Positions 43,190 through 53,901 of a DNA stretch of 64,000 nucleotides are shown one piece after another. Under the pieces are notes generated by a model. It did not search any database, had not been told where the DNA came from, and saw only the letters and a program-made list of their open reading frames with translations. The stretch lies in assembly GCA_004005435.1 (NCBI GenBank), contig RZWH01000003.1, forward strand, positions 558,001 to 622,000, written 5' to 3'. The stretch's first letter is position 1, and every line of letters starts with the position of its first letter. Position numbers and translations under genes: made by a program. Source of the stretch: Rhodobacteraceae bacterium CCMM004. Its GTDB lineage: Bacteria; Pseudomonadota; Alphaproteobacteria; Rhodobacterales; Rhodobacteraceae.

Positions 43190-44818
43190 CTAGCTGCCTC
43201 CCACGGTGATGACCACCCCGGCGCGTCGCAGCGCCGCAAGGATCCGGCTGTCCCGCGCATAGACGTCGCGGCGATACTGCATCCCGCCCTCGGGCTTGGT
43301 GTAGGCGGTGCGGTAGACCAGATGCACCGGCAGCGGCGTCTCCATGTTGACCCGGGTTTCGCGCCCCGACCGCAGGATCCGCTGGAAGAACCCTTCGGGA
43401 TCGGCCTCCTGCGCGGCGAGCAGCGTGTAGGCGAAATCGTGCGGGTCGTTCAGCCGGACGCAGCCATGCGAGAACGCTCGCACCTCGCGGCTGAACAGGT
43501 TTTTCGCCGGCGTGTCGTGGAGATAGATGTTGTACTTGTTGGGGAACATGAACTTGACCGTCCCCAGCGCGTTGCGCGGCCCCGGCGGCTGGCGCATGGC
43601 ATAGGGGAAGGTGCGGGCGGTGTATTGGCTGAAGCCGCGGGAGCGTCCGACCGTCCGGCCGCGGCTGTCGGTGATCTGCATGTAGCTGAGCGCGCCCGGG
43701 TTGCGGCGCAGCACCGGGAGATACTCGTTCACGACAATCGAGCGCGGGACATACCAGCTCGGGTTGATGACCATGTGGTCCATCTCGTCCGAGAACTCGG
43801 GCGTCTCGCGGCCCGCCTCGTCCTTGCCGATGACCGAGCGGGTCTCGAACGTCACCTCGCCGCGGTCGACGATCCGCGCCTTGAAGTCGGTGAGGTTCAC
43901 CCAGATGTGGCGCTCGCCCAGGTCGCGGTTGAGCCACCGCTCACGCTCCATCGCCACCAGAACCTGGCCCAGCCGATGGTCGGGCCCGCGGTTGAGTTCG
44001 ATCAGCGTCGCGCCTCCGACCACGCCGTCGGGGGTCAGCCCATGGTCGGACTGGAACGCCTCCACCGCGCGACGCATGGCATCGTCGTAGACCTGGGTGG
44101 CGCTCAGCCGCAGATAGCCCATGGCGGTCAGCCGGTCGCGCAGCGCGACCACGCGGGGGCCGGACTGCCCCGGCTCGATCCTGCCCTCTGGCAGGCGCAC
44201 GCCCCAACCGCCCTGGGCGATGGCCCGCTCCAGGGCCAGCTTTTCCCGCGCCAGGCGGGTGTATTCGGCCGACCCCGGCGTTAGGCTGCGCAGGAACTCG
44301 TGCGGGCGGGTGCCGGCGAACTCGGTCAGCACCTCCACCCCGTCGCGCAGCGGCACCGTGCGTTTGATGTCGGGGACCACCCGCGCCGGCGTCAGGATCC
44401 CGGTCTCCAGATCGCGGGCAAAGCGCAGCAGGAGGCGGCTCAGCTCGACCTCGATGCGGCCGCGGTCGCGCTCGCTGCGCGCCGAGGCCAGCAACCGCTT
44501 GATCGTCGCGGCGTCGTAGCGCCCGGCGGGCAGCCCGTGCATCGGCGCCTTGGCCACCACCGACAGAAACGCGGCGCGGCGGGCGCGGTCGTCGGCCTCG
44601 TCCGCGACCCAGATCGGGGCATAGCCCTGCTCGCGGTAGAACTGCGACAGCACCGGATCGTCCGAGGCCGATTCGGCCACCGCCTGCTTGAACGCGGTGA
44701 CCTGAGTCGCGGCCGCGGGCCCGGCGGCGAGGCCGCAGACCACGACCGCGGCCGCCGCCGCCGGCCGCAAGGCGGCCCGAAGACTGGGACCAGGGAGATA
44801 CTCGGCAAAAAATCGCAT
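43190..44818 (-). CDS. L,D-transpeptidase (YcbB/LdtD type)
   Basis: Periplasmic enzyme that forms 3-3 peptidoglycan cross-links or attaches proteins to the wall. 542 residues: signal peptide ([17 protein letters not shown]), a substrate domain, a peptidoglycan-binding domain (~218-276, [14 protein letters not shown] and [15 protein letters not shown]) and the YkuD domain with the nucleophile Cys453 in FSHGCVRL, preceded by HDTPAKNLF. The ATG preceded by GGAG at six bases is chosen over an upstream GTG. It follows no gene on its strand; a promoter-like TTGTCC-17-TTATTT lies 50-80 bp upstream. Confidence 0.93.
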   Translation of the reverse strand: MRFFAEYLPGPSLRAALRPAAAAAVVVCGLAAGPAAATQVTAFKQAVAESASDDPVLSQFYREQGYAPIWVADEADDRARRAAFLSVVAKAPMHGLPAGRYDAATIKRLLASARSERDRGRIEVELSRLLLRFARDLETGILTPARVVPDIKRTVPLRDGVEVLTEFAGTRPHEFLRSLTPGSAEYTRLAREKLALERAIAQGGWGVRLPEGRIEPGQSGPRVVALRDRLTAMGYLRLSATQVYDDAMRRAVEAFQSDHGLTPDGVVGGATLIELNRGPDHRLGQVLVAMERERWLNRDLGERHIWVNLTDFKARIVDRGEVTFETRSVIGKDEAGRETPEFSDEMDHMVINPSWYVPRSIVVNEYLPVLRRNPGALSYMQITDSRGRTVGRSRGFSQYTARTFPYAMRQPPGPRNALGTVKFMFPNKYNIYLHDTPAKNLFSREVRAFSHGCVRLNDPHDFAYTLLAAQEADPEGFFQRILRSGRETRVNMETPLPVHLVYRTAYTKPEGGMQYRRDVYARDSRILAALRRAGVVITVGGS

Positions 44819-45171
44819 GTGCGGCTCCACGTCGTAGGGACGACCCGGACATCCGGGATCCCAGCAATAAAATAACCGCTCGCGGCGGCTTAGGACAATT
44901 CTGCGGTCAGGTCAGAGACGCTGTCCATTCAATTTTTGTCAATCGCGCGACGAATTCGGTCCCGCTGTGGCGTCAGGGTTCCCTGACAAGCGCCCGGCCA
45001 AGACGGTTTTCGGCAGATTCCTGCCTAAAATCGCCCCGATCGAAGATTGCAGGGAACCGCCTCTTTCGGCGCGCACCGCCTTCGTGGCATAGACGGTGCA
45101 GGGGATGTGGATAACCACGGCAGCAAGCTGCGGACAACGCGGCGTACAGGTAAAGAGACGGGACAGACATC
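44819..45171. promoter_or_regulatory. Divergent promoter region of the L,D-transpeptidase and DUF882 genes
   Basis: 353 bp, the most A+T-rich stretch of the window, without a gene. On the - strand TTGTCC (44898-44893), a 17-bp spacer and TTATTT (44875-44870) form a weak promoter for the transpeptidase. GTCAGGG-TT-CCCTGAC (44972-44987) is a perfect 7-bp inverted repeat that may be an operator. TGTGGATAA (45106-45114) is an exact single DnaA-box consensus on the - strand. The two flanking genes both act on the cell wall and may be co-regulated here. Confidence 0.45.
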
Positions 45172-45741
45172 ATGAACGAGATCGGCTCTCGGGGCTTCAC
45201 CCGACGCGCACTTCTGGGCGCCTTCGCGGCAACGGCCGTCGTCGCAGCACCAACGTATTCGAACGCCTTTGGGTTCCTGCGCGGAGCCGGAGATATTCGC
45301 CGGATCAAGATGTATTCGGGCCGGACAGGCGAGACGATCGACATGATCTACTGGATCGAGGGCGACTACGTCAAAGAGGCGGTGACCGAGGTCTCGCATT
45401 TCATGCGCGACTGGCGGAACAACAAGTCCCGCGGCATCGACACCCGCACCATCGACATCATGGCCGCGGCGCACAACCTCCTGGACACCAACGAACCCTA
45501 CATGCTGCTGTCGGGCTATCGCTCGCCCGAGACCAACGCGATGCTGCGCCGCCGCTCCTCCGGGGTCGCCCGCAACTCGCTCCACATGAAGGCGCAGGCG
45601 GCGGATCTGCGGCTCAAGTCGCGCAGCGTCGGCCAGATGGCCAAGGCAGCGGCGGCGTGCCGTGCCGGCGGCGTCGGCCGCTACTCCAAGTCCGACTTCG
45701 TCCACATGGACTGCGGTGCCGTGCGCACCTGGGGCCGCTGA
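45172..45741 (+). CDS. DUF882 / peptidase M15-like exported protein
   Basis: 189 residues. The N-terminus carries a twin-arginine signal (SRGFTRRALLGAFAATA), so it is exported folded. The C-terminal domain resembles the DUF882/YcbK branch of zinc D-Ala-D-Ala-type peptidases: LLSGYRSPETNAML, NSLHMKAQAADLRL (His and Asp ligands) and SDFVHMDCGAVRTWG (His ligand). It probably trims peptidoglycan, consistent with the divergent L,D-transpeptidase. The ATG follows GAGACGGGAC at modest ribosome-site quality. Confidence 0.88.
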   Translation: MNEIGSRGFTRRALLGAFAATAVVAAPTYSNAFGFLRGAGDIRRIKMYSGRTGETIDMIYWIEGDYVKEAVTEVSHFMRDWRNNKSRGIDTRTIDIMAAAHNLLDTNEPYMLLSGYRSPETNAMLRRRSSGVARNSLHMKAQAADLRLKSRSVGQMAKAAAACRAGGVGRYSKSDFVHMDCGAVRTWGR

Positions 45742-45828
45742 TCCATCACCGCGGCTGATCGCTGACATCAGCCGAATTCGGGCGCCGCGCGATTGACAAG
45801 GGCGGCGCGCCTGGGGCCCCCTGGGCCC

Positions 45829-47031
45829 ATGGCTCAGACCCTCTCTCCTCCCGTATCACGGCGCCTTTCCCACCTGCTCGACGGCGGCAGCGACGGGTGG
45901 GGCGTCTATCGCCGGGCGCGCGCGTTGGCCGCCCGCGGCGTCGCCGTCACGGACCTGACCATCGGCGAGCACGACATCGGCACCGATCCGGCGATCCTCG
46001 ACGCCATGGACCGCGCCGCGCGCGGCGGACACACCGGCTATGCCGCGGTGCCGGGCACCGAGGCGCTGCGCCGTGCCGTGGCCGACCGGGTCAGCGCCCG
46101 CACTGGCGTGCCCACCGCGCCGGCGAACGTTCTGATCACGCCCGGGGGGCAGGCCGGCCTCTTCGCCGCGCACATGGCCGCCTGCGATCCGGGTGACGTG
46201 GCGCTCTACTGCGATCCCTACTACGCCACCTATCCCGGCACCCTGCGCGCCGCGGGGGCGGTGCCGCGCGCCGTGCTCTGCGACCCGGCCCGGGGGTTCC
46301 AGCCCGCCCGCGCCGCGCTGGACGCCGCAGCCCAAGGCGCGCGCAGCCTGTTGATCAACACGCCCAACAACCCCACCGGCGCCGTCTACGGCCCCGAGAC
46401 GTTGGCGGATATCGCAGCGGTCTGCCGCGCCCACGACCTGTGGCTGATCTCCGACGAGGTCTACGATACCCAGGTTTGGGACGGCCGCCACCTGAGCCCC
46501 CGCGCCCTGCCCGACATGGCCGCGCGCACGCTCGTCGTCGGCTCCATGTCCAAAAGCCACGCCATGACCGGCAGTCGCATCGGCTGGATCGTCGGGCCCG
46601 AGCTAGTGGTCGCCCAGCTCATCGACCTGGCGACCAACACCACTTACGGCGTCCCGGGCTACATCCAGGACGCCGCCGCCTGGGCGCTGGCCGACACCGG
46701 CGACCTGGAGGCGCGCATCGCCGCCCCGTTCCGCCGCCGCCGCGCCATCGCTCAGCGGCTGGTGGACGGCCAGAGCGTCGTGCGCCTGGTCCCGCCCCAG
46801 GGCGCGATGTACGCGATGCTCGACGTCCGCGCCACGGGGATGAGCGGCGAGGGCTTTGCCGAGGCGCTCCTCGACCGCCACGCCATCGCGGTGATGCCGG
46901 GCGAGAGCTTCGGGCGCGCCGCTGCGGGCCATGTCCGCGTCGCGCTGACCGTCGACGACACGCGGCTGGAGGACGCCCTGGCGCGGCTTCTCTCCTTCGC
47001 CGGCGAACCACCCCTGGAGGCCACCGCGTGA
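45829..47031 (+). CDS. Class I/II PLP-dependent aminotransferase
   Basis: 400 residues of the fold-type I aspartate-aminotransferase superfamily. Visible: PGGQAGLFAAHMAACDPGD, NTPNNPTGAVY, ISDEVYDTQVW and the Schiff-base Lys242 in GSMSKSHAMTGSRIGW. The specificity (aspartate, aromatic, or alanine/valine-type) is not apparent. A TTG frame start further upstream is ignored; the ATG at MAQTLSPPVS gives the usual N-terminus. The stop overlaps the GTG of the next gene, so the two products probably act in one pathway. Confidence 0.9.
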   Translation: MAQTLSPPVSRRLSHLLDGGSDGWGVYRRARALAARGVAVTDLTIGEHDIGTDPAILDAMDRAARGGHTGYAAVPGTEALRRAVADRVSARTGVPTAPANVLITPGGQAGLFAAHMAACDPGDVALYCDPYYATYPGTLRAAGAVPRAVLCDPARGFQPARAALDAAAQGARSLLINTPNNPTGAVYGPETLADIAAVCRAHDLWLISDEVYDTQVWDGRHLSPRALPDMAARTLVVGSMSKSHAMTGSRIGWIVGPELVVAQLIDLATNTTYGVPGYIQDAAAWALADTGDLEARIAAPFRRRRAIAQRLVDGQSVVRLVPPQGAMYAMLDVRATGMSGEGFAEALLDRHAIAVMPGESFGRAAAGHVRVALTVDDTRLEDALARLLSFAGEPPLEATA

Positions 47032-47822
47032 GCGCGTTCCGCGACCTCCACCGCCCCGGCGCGCCCTTCGTCCTGGCCAACGCCTGGGACTGCGGATCGG
47101 CGCGGGTGCTGGAGACGCTGGGCGCGCCCGCCATCGCCACCTCGTCGGCCGCCCACGCCTTCACCCTCGGGCTCCCCGACGGGGGCGTGACCCGCGACCA
47201 GGCGCTGGCCCACGCACAGGATCTCATGGCCGCCGTCGCGGTGCCGGTGTCGGGAGATTTCGAGAACGGCTGGGGCGACGCCCCCGAGGACGTGGCCGAA
47301 ACGGTGCGCCTGTCGGGCGAGATCGGTCTGGCCGGCCTCTGTATCGAGGACACCGCCCTGCCCGGCACCGCCCCCTACGACCGCGATCTGGCTGTTGAGC
47401 GGGTGCGCGCCGGAGCCGCCGCTGCCCGCGCCCTGCCCGTCGACATGGTCTTCGTCGCGCGGGCCGACGGGGTTATGCACGGGACCTACGACCTCGACGA
47501 GGCCATCGCCCGCATTCGCGCCTTCGATGCCGCCGGGGCGGACGTGCTCTACGTCCCGCTGCCAGGCGATCTCGACGCGCTGGCCCGGGTCTGCGCCGCC
47601 ACCGACAAGCCGGTGAACGCCCTGGGCGCCGGGCCGCTGGCCCGCCATGGCACAGCCGACCTGGCCGCCGCCGGCGCGGCGCGCATCTCGCTGGGATCGG
47701 CCCTCGCCCGCGTCACCCACCGCGCCCTCCACGACGCCGCCGCGGCCGTCCTGGGCGGCGACCTGACGCCCCTGACCCGCGGCATGCCCGGCGGCGACGT
47801 CGACGCGCTCCTGCACCGCTAG
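47028..47822 (+). CDS. Isocitrate lyase/PEP mutase family protein
   Basis: 264 residues of the PEP mutase/isocitrate lyase superfamily. The N-terminal FVLANAWDCGSARVLETLG, the Mg-binding SGDFENGWGD, GLCIEDT and FVARADGV are typical of the stand-alone branch often called oxaloacetate decarboxylase or 2-methylisocitrate-lyase-like; the Cys-containing KKCGH motif of true lyases is missing. The reaction is thus uncertain (C-C or C-P bond chemistry). Its GTG overlaps the aminotransferase stop, suggesting a short route that pairs transamination with breakdown of a keto acid. Confidence 0.85.
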   Translation: MSAFRDLHRPGAPFVLANAWDCGSARVLETLGAPAIATSSAAHAFTLGLPDGGVTRDQALAHAQDLMAAVAVPVSGDFENGWGDAPEDVAETVRLSGEIGLAGLCIEDTALPGTAPYDRDLAVERVRAGAAAARALPVDMVFVARADGVMHGTYDLDEAIARIRAFDAAGADVLYVPLPGDLDALARVCAATDKPVNALGAGPLARHGTADLAAAGAARISLGSALARVTHRALHDAAAAVLGGDLTPLTRGMPGGDVDALLHR

Positions 47823-48185
47823 CGCCCCGCCGCGAGACCGCTACCGCCGTCGGACCCCGCCGCACCGATGCCGCCCTGAGCATCGCCCCGACCCCAACTT
47901 CCCTTTCCAAATATCCAGGGGGGGGGGGCGCGGCACCGCCGCGCGGGGGGGGCTGCCCCCCCTCCGCCGCCGCCCCCGGAAGAGCCGCTGGACAGATCGT
48001 ATCGCCCTCCCCCAACTCCCCATTCCAGACTTCGCACCGCCGCCCGCGCATGCACCGCCGCCCGAACGTCCCTTGCCAGATATCCCGGGAGGCGCGGCCC
48101 CCTGGCTCACGGCCTGGCCCCCTTCCACCACGCCCCCCGGCCGACCCCCTGGACACTTGCGCATGCCGCGGCCAGGGTCCGCCCC
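47823..48185. repeat. Intergenic region with three degenerate repeat copies and poly-G tracts
   Basis: No gene in 363 bp. Three diverged copies of the motif also seen at 37643 and 37809 occur at 47894-47920 (AACTTCCCTTTCCAAATATC core), 48011-48034 (AACTCCCCATTCCAGAC) and 48065-48089 (CGTCCCTTGCCAGATATCCC). Between them lie an 11-base G run (47918-47928) and a hairpin of eight Gs against seven Cs (47945-47962). CACCGCCGCCCG is also repeated. I see no clear promoter for the decarboxylase. Confidence 0.55.
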
Positions 48186-49568
48186 ATGAACCACGACGAT
48201 CTCAACCGCTGGTCCAAGCGCGCGGCCGACTGGGCCACCACCTACCACCGCCACCTGCGCGACCGTCCCGTGCGGCCCGCCGTCGCCCCCGGCGCCGTCG
48301 CGGCGCAACTGCCGCCCGCCCCGCCCGAGGCGCCCGAACCGATGGAGGCGATCTGGGCCGACTTCGAGGCCATCGTGCCCGGCGCCACCACCCACTGGCA
48401 GCATCCCCGGTTCTTCGCCTACTTCCCCGCCAACGCCGCCCCCGCGTCGATGCTGGCCGAGCAGCTGGCCAACGCCATGGCCGGACAGGGGATGCTGTGG
48501 CAGACCGCCCCGGCGGCGACCGAGATCGAGGGGGCGATGGTCGGCTGGCTGCTCCACGCCCTCGGCCTGCCCGCCGACTGGACGGGCACCATCCACGACA
48601 GCGCCACAACCGCGACGCTCAGTGCGGTGTTGACCATGCGCGAGGCGGCGCTCGATTGGCAGGGCAACGCCGAGGGGCTGGCCGGTCAGCCGGCCTTGCG
48701 CCTCTACGCCAGCGCCGAGACCCATTCGTCGGTGGACAAGGCCGCGCGCATCGCCGGGATCGGCCAGGCGGGGCTGGTGAAGGTGCCGACGCTTGACGAC
48801 CGCGGCATGGACCCGGCGGCCCTCGACGCCGCCATCGCGGCCGACCGGGTGGCGGGGCGGCGGCCCGTGGGCGTGGTCCTCTGCGTCGGGGGCACCTCGG
48901 TCGGCGCGGTGGACCCGGTGGCCGACTGCATCGCCGTGGCCAAGGCCCACGACCTGCCCGTGCACGTGGACGCCGCCTGGGCCGGATCGGCGATGATCTG
49001 TCCCGAGTTCCGTCCGCTCTGGGCCGGGATCGAGGGCGCCGACAGCGTCGTCTTCAACCCCCACAAGTGGCTCGGCGCGCAGTTCGACTGCGCGGTGCAA
49101 CTGATGCCCGATCCCGCCGACCAGCTGCGCACCCTGACGCTCAAGCCCGACTACCTGCTGACCCCAGACACCCCCGGCGTCACCGACTACAACGACTGGA
49201 CCGTGCCGCTGGGCCGCCGGTTCCGCGCGCTCAAGCTCTGGTTCGTCCTGCGCGCCTACGGGCTGGAGGGGCTGCGCGCGCGGATCCGCAACCACGTTGC
49301 CTGGTCGCGCGAGCTGGCCGGGCGCATCGCCGCCCTGCCCGGGCTCGAGATCGTGACGCCGCCTGCCCTGTCGCTCTTCACCTTCGCCGCCGCCGACGAG
49401 GCGACGACGGCAGCGCTGCTGGAGCGCGTGAACGCCGACGGCCGGGTCTACCTGACCCAGACCCGGGTGGACGGGCGGCTGGCGATCCGTGTGTCGGTGG
49501 GGCAGTTCGACTGCACCCACGACGACGTGCTGTGCGTCGAGACGGTTCTGCGGGAGCTGACGGCCTGA
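48186..49568 (+). CDS. PLP-dependent decarboxylase, aromatic-L-amino-acid decarboxylase type
   Basis: Group II decarboxylase, 460 residues. HPRFFAYFPANAAPASMLAE near 73, the ring-stacking His in ASAETHSSVDKAAR (His180), HVDAAWAGSA (Asp262) and the Schiff-base Lys294 in FNPHKWLGAQFDC define the family. Substrates of close relatives include tyrosine, tryptophan, phenylalanine and DOPA; the bacterial enzyme may also be an aromatic aldehyde synthase. No neighbouring gene points to a pathway. The double-hairpin element directly after the stop can end its transcript. Confidence 0.88.
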   Translation: MNHDDLNRWSKRAADWATTYHRHLRDRPVRPAVAPGAVAAQLPPAPPEAPEPMEAIWADFEAIVPGATTHWQHPRFFAYFPANAAPASMLAEQLANAMAGQGMLWQTAPAATEIEGAMVGWLLHALGLPADWTGTIHDSATTATLSAVLTMREAALDWQGNAEGLAGQPALRLYASAETHSSVDKAARIAGIGQAGLVKVPTLDDRGMDPAALDAAIAADRVAGRRPVGVVLCVGGTSVGAVDPVADCIAVAKAHDLPVHVDAAWAGSAMICPEFRPLWAGIEGADSVVFNPHKWLGAQFDCAVQLMPDPADQLRTLTLKPDYLLTPDTPGVTDYNDWTVPLGRRFRALKLWFVLRAYGLEGLRARIRNHVAWSRELAGRIAALPGLEIVTPPALSLFTFAAADEATTAALLERVNADGRVYLTQTRVDGRLAIRVSVGQFDCTHDDVLCVETVLRELTA

Positions 49569-49570
49569 GG

Positions 49571-49622
49571 GGGGCAAGGGCCTTCGAAGGCCCTTGCAAG
49601 GCGCTTCGAAGCGCCTTGCCCC

Positions 49623-49623
<1 letters not shown>
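49571..49623. terminator. Double-hairpin element between convergent genes
   Basis: Outer arms GGGGCAAGG and CCTTGCCCC enclose two perfect palindromes, AAGGGCCTTCGAAGGCCCTT and CAAGGCGCTTCGAAGCGCC, giving a cruciform or Y-shaped fold. It fills the gap between the decarboxylase and the ABC-F gene and ends at the ABC-F stop codon. A similar arrangement occurs at 51478-51535 on the other side of the ABC-F gene. Confidence 0.7.
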
Positions 49624-51437
<1,814 letters not shown>

Positions 51438-51477
51438 GCCCCGCGAGCTATCCGGGCGCCGCGGCGGCGTCAACGGG

Positions 51478-51535
51478 GGGACCGGACCCTTTCAAGGGTC
51501 CTGCCGATCTCTTCCAAGAGATCGGTTCCCGTCCC
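51478..51535. repeat. Second double-hairpin element, upstream of the ABC-F gene
   Basis: GGGAC and GTCCC enclose two perfect hairpins, GGACCCTT-TC-AAGGGTCC (51484-51501) and CCGATCTCTT-CC-AAGAGATCGG (51504-51525). Sequence differs from the element at 49571 but the architecture is the same. It lies between the divergently positioned ABC-F start and the acyltransferase stop, so it may end the acyltransferase transcript. Confidence 0.6.
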
Positions 51536-51552
51536 GGCACGGATGCGGCGTG

Positions 51553-52293
51553 TCAGCCTGCCACGGCGCGCAGGGCGCGGGCGCGGGCGGGGGGGATCGC
51601 GGCGATTTCGAGACCGGTGAAGACGTGGAGCGTGTCCATCTCGCGGTCGATCACCGCGTGATCGCTGACCCAGCCGCCCATCGCCAGGTAGGTGCGCAGG
51701 AGCGGCGGCATCGCCGCCAGTGCGCGGCGCATGTCCGGCACCCGGCGGAACAGGCCGGCATAGCGCAGCACGTCGCGCGCCTTGACCCGCGGGCGCCAGC
51801 GCCGCGGCGCGATGTGGCGCGCACCCAGGACGGCAAAGGCGTCGGCATAGCCCGCGGCATCGGTCCCCCGGAACGACGAACAGCCGAACAGCATCTCGGC
51901 GCCCTCGTCGTCGACCACCCGCGCCAGCGCGCCCCAGGCCACGCGCAGGATGTCGCCGTCTCTGAGCCCCGGGCGGATGCAGAACCGTCCGAGTTCGACC
52001 ATCGGCCCGGCGAAGTCCTGGAGCGCCTCCAGACCGTAGAACTGCGCCGAATAGCTCCGGCCGATCTCGGCCCCGGCGCGCAGCGGCAGGACGCGGAAGG
52101 TGCAGACCGCCTCGCCGGTCGCCCGGTCCTCGATCAGCACGTGGGTGCAGACCGCGTCGAAGGCGTCGGGCGGCCCGCGGTCGGCGGCGAAGACCAGCGC
52201 CCTCAGCGCCCGCGCCCGCGCCATGTCCTCCGCCCCCGCCGCGCGAATGGCGACGTAGCGGCCGCGGTCGAGAAGCGTGTCGTCCAAGGCCAT
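51553..52293 (-). CDS. olsB: OlsB-like N-acyltransferase (GNAT fold)
   Basis: Probably transfers a 3-hydroxyacyl chain from ACP to ornithine, the first step to ornithine lipids, which replace phospholipids under phosphate limitation. 246 residues. The OlsB pattern is visible: RARALRALVFAADRGPPDAF, AVCTFRVLPL, YSAQFYGLEALQDFAG, ELGRFCIRPGLRDGDILRVA, LFGCSSFRGTDAAGYADAFA. The second gene, olsA, is not adjacent; the two are usually separate or fused. A related hemolysin-like GNAT protein is the main alternative. The ATG after GAGGG is chosen. Confidence 0.8.
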   Translation of the reverse strand: MALDDTLLDRGRYVAIRAAGAEDMARARALRALVFAADRGPPDAFDAVCTHVLIEDRATGEAVCTFRVLPLRAGAEIGRSYSAQFYGLEALQDFAGPMVELGRFCIRPGLRDGDILRVAWGALARVVDDEGAEMLFGCSSFRGTDAAGYADAFAVLGARHIAPRRWRPRVKARDVLRYAGLFRRVPDMRRALAAMPPLLRTYLAMGGWVSDHAVIDREMDTLHVFTGLEIAAIPPARARALRAVAG

Positions 52294-52400
52294 CACACGG
52301 CCCTCTGCCTGACTTGGAACACCCGGCGTCTGCCCTAACTATGGGCTGACCCCCGTATGCACACAAGATGTGACACCGCCAAGACGACGAAAGGTGACAG

Positions 52401-52796
52401 ATGGACAAGGTCGAGAAGACCGACGCCGAGTGGCGCGCAGAACTCAGTGACCTGGCCTACAAGGTCACGCGCAAGCACGGCACTGAGCGCGCGTTCACCC
52501 ATGACGATTTCCCCAAGGCGCCGGGGACGTTCCGCTGCGTCTGCTGCGGCGCGCCGGTGTTCGACCAGGCGCACAAGTTCGACAGCGGCACGGGCTGGCC
52601 CTCGTTCTGGCAGCCCGCCGACCCCGAGATGGTGGGCGAGAGCCAGGACCGGTCGTGGTTCATGACCCGCACCGAGGTGCACTGCGCCCGCTGCGAGGCC
52701 CATCTGGGCCACGTGTTTCCCGACGGGCCTGCCCCCACCGGCCTGCGCTATTGCATCAACGGCGTGGCGCTGGAGTTCGACCCCGGGGAGGGCTGA
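52401..52796 (+). CDS. msrB: Peptide-methionine (R)-S-oxide reductase
   Basis: Repairs methionine-R-sulfoxide in oxidised proteins, using thioredoxin. 131 residues, cytoplasmic. Zinc ligands CVCC (Cys46/Cys49) and CARC (Cys95/Cys98), the [11 protein letters not shown] substrate motif and the catalytic Cys118 in [11 protein letters not shown] are all present. The resolving Cys found near residue 60 in some MsrBs is not obvious. It is convergent with bamE, with a small hairpin between them. Confidence 0.95.
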   Translation: MDKVEKTDAEWRAELSDLAYKVTRKHGTERAFTHDDFPKAPGTFRCVCCGAPVFDQAHKFDSGTGWPSFWQPADPEMVGESQDRSWFMTRTEVHCARCEAHLGHVFPDGPAPTGLRYCINGVALEFDPGEG

Positions 52797-52804
52797 CGGG
52801 CCGA

Positions 52805-52818
52805 GGGGCGTCCGCCCC
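52805..52818. terminator. Small hairpin between msrB and bamE
   Basis: GGGGCG-TC-CGCCCC in the 27-bp gap between two convergent genes. The stem is short and no T-run follows, so termination here is plausible but weakly supported. Confidence 0.35.
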
Positions 52819-52823
52819 CGGGG

Positions 52824-53270
52824 TCAGTTCAGGAACTCGCCGATATCGAGATTGCCGAGGTTGCCGAAGAGCTGCCGCAGGAAGCTCACGCCCTGCACGT
52901 TGCTGGTGGTCACCCGCCGCGACAGGGGCACGACACGGCCATCGTCCAGCCCGAAGCGTTCGACATTGCTGACCGTGCCGCGCTCGTCGAACGAGATCGC
53001 CACCACCTCGCGGTCGATCTCCTGCGGCGCGCGGTAGGCGAAGTTGCGCCAGCGGCTCTGCACGTAATACCAGCCCGAGGCGTCCAGGATGCCCCGCGAC
53101 GACGGGCGGCCCACCGCGGCCGCGACGGTCTCGCGCGTGTCGACGCCGACGGTCAGCGCGGCGAGGTCGCTATCCTCGGGCACGTAGCCGTGGTTGCGGT
53201 AGGTGGCGCCGCAGGCGGTCAACGCCAAGGTCGCCGCCAGGATCAGAGCCAGTCCAGCCCGTCGCACCAT
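52824..53270 (-). CDS. bamE: Outer membrane protein assembly factor BamE (SmpA/OmlA)
   Basis: A 148-residue lipoprotein with signal peptide and lipobox LALTACG (lipidated Cys20), part of the BAM complex that inserts beta-barrels into the outer membrane. The conserved core reads LAALTVGVDTRETVAAAVGRP, followed by WYYVQSRWRNFAYRAPQEIDR and EVVAISFDERGTVSNVERF. The C-terminus (VSFLRQLFGNLGNLDIGEF) is the usual helical tail in Rhodobacterales. The divergent DUF177 gene next to it is a common arrangement in this group. Confidence 0.92.
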   Translation of the reverse strand: MVRRAGLALILAATLALTACGATYRNHGYVPEDSDLAALTVGVDTRETVAAAVGRPSSRGILDASGWYYVQSRWRNFAYRAPQEIDREVVAISFDERGTVSNVERFGLDDGRVVPLSRRVTTSNVQGVSFLRQLFGNLGNLDIGEFLN

Positions 53271-53354
53271 CTCTGCCCGTCCCCTTGCCTCGCCCGTCCG
53301 GGCCTCCTATCCCGTTAGCAGAGACCCGTGCGGCACTTCAAGAATGGATGGGCC

Positions 53355-53888
53355 ATGTCACAGATCCTGCGGCTGAGCGACGCCGGTGCGCGACGGCCGA
53401 TCCCGTTCGACCTGGCGCCCGGGCCCGAGGCGCGGGCGGCGCTGGCCGCGGCGCTGGACCTCCTGGCGCTGCGCAAGCTGCGGTTCGCCGGCACGATCCG
53501 GCCCGACGGTGCGGCCGACTGGGTGCTGGAGGCGCAGTTGGGGGCGACAGCGGTGCAGCCCTGCGTGGTCACACTGGCTCCGGTGACCACGCGCATCGAC
53601 CAGCCCGTGGTGCGGCGCTATCTGGCCGAGTTCGAGATCCCCAGCGAGAGCGGCGAGGTCGAGATGCCCGACGACGACACGGCCGAGCCCCTGCCCGCCG
53701 CGGTCGACCTGACCGAGGTGCTGGCCGAGGCGCTGGCGCTGGCGCTGCCCGATTTCCCCCGCGCCGAGGGGGTGAGCCTCGGCGATGCGGTCTACGCCGC
53801 ACCGGGGGTGGCGCCCATGCGCGACGAGGACGCCCGCCCCTTCGCCTCTCTGGCCGAGTTCCGCGACAAGCTGAGCCGCGACAGCTGA
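53355..53888 (+). CDS. DUF177 (YceD) family protein
   Basis: 177 residues. Members are linked to 23S rRNA and ribosome maturation and often precede rpmF, which is absent here. The pattern ALDLLALRKLRFAGTIRP, ATAVQPCVVTLAPVTTRID and PSESGEVEMPDDDTAEPLP is typical, including the single Cys of alphaproteobacterial forms. The start at MSQILRLSDAG is chosen by homology; a GTG 27 bp upstream is in frame. Only 13 bp separate it from the convergent TRAP permease gene and no terminator is seen there. Confidence 0.85.
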   Translation: MSQILRLSDAGARRPIPFDLAPGPEARAALAAALDLLALRKLRFAGTIRPDGAADWVLEAQLGATAVQPCVVTLAPVTTRIDQPVVRRYLAEFEIPSESGEVEMPDDDTAEPLPAAVDLTEVLAEALALALPDFPRAEGVSLGDAVYAAPGVAPMRDEDARPFASLAEFRDKLSRDS

Positions 53889-53901
53889 GGCTTGCGCGGG
53901 C

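Noticed and set aside
53889-53901. Terminator between the convergent DUF177 and TRAP permease genes
   Set aside because: The gap is only 13 bp and contains no inverted repeat.
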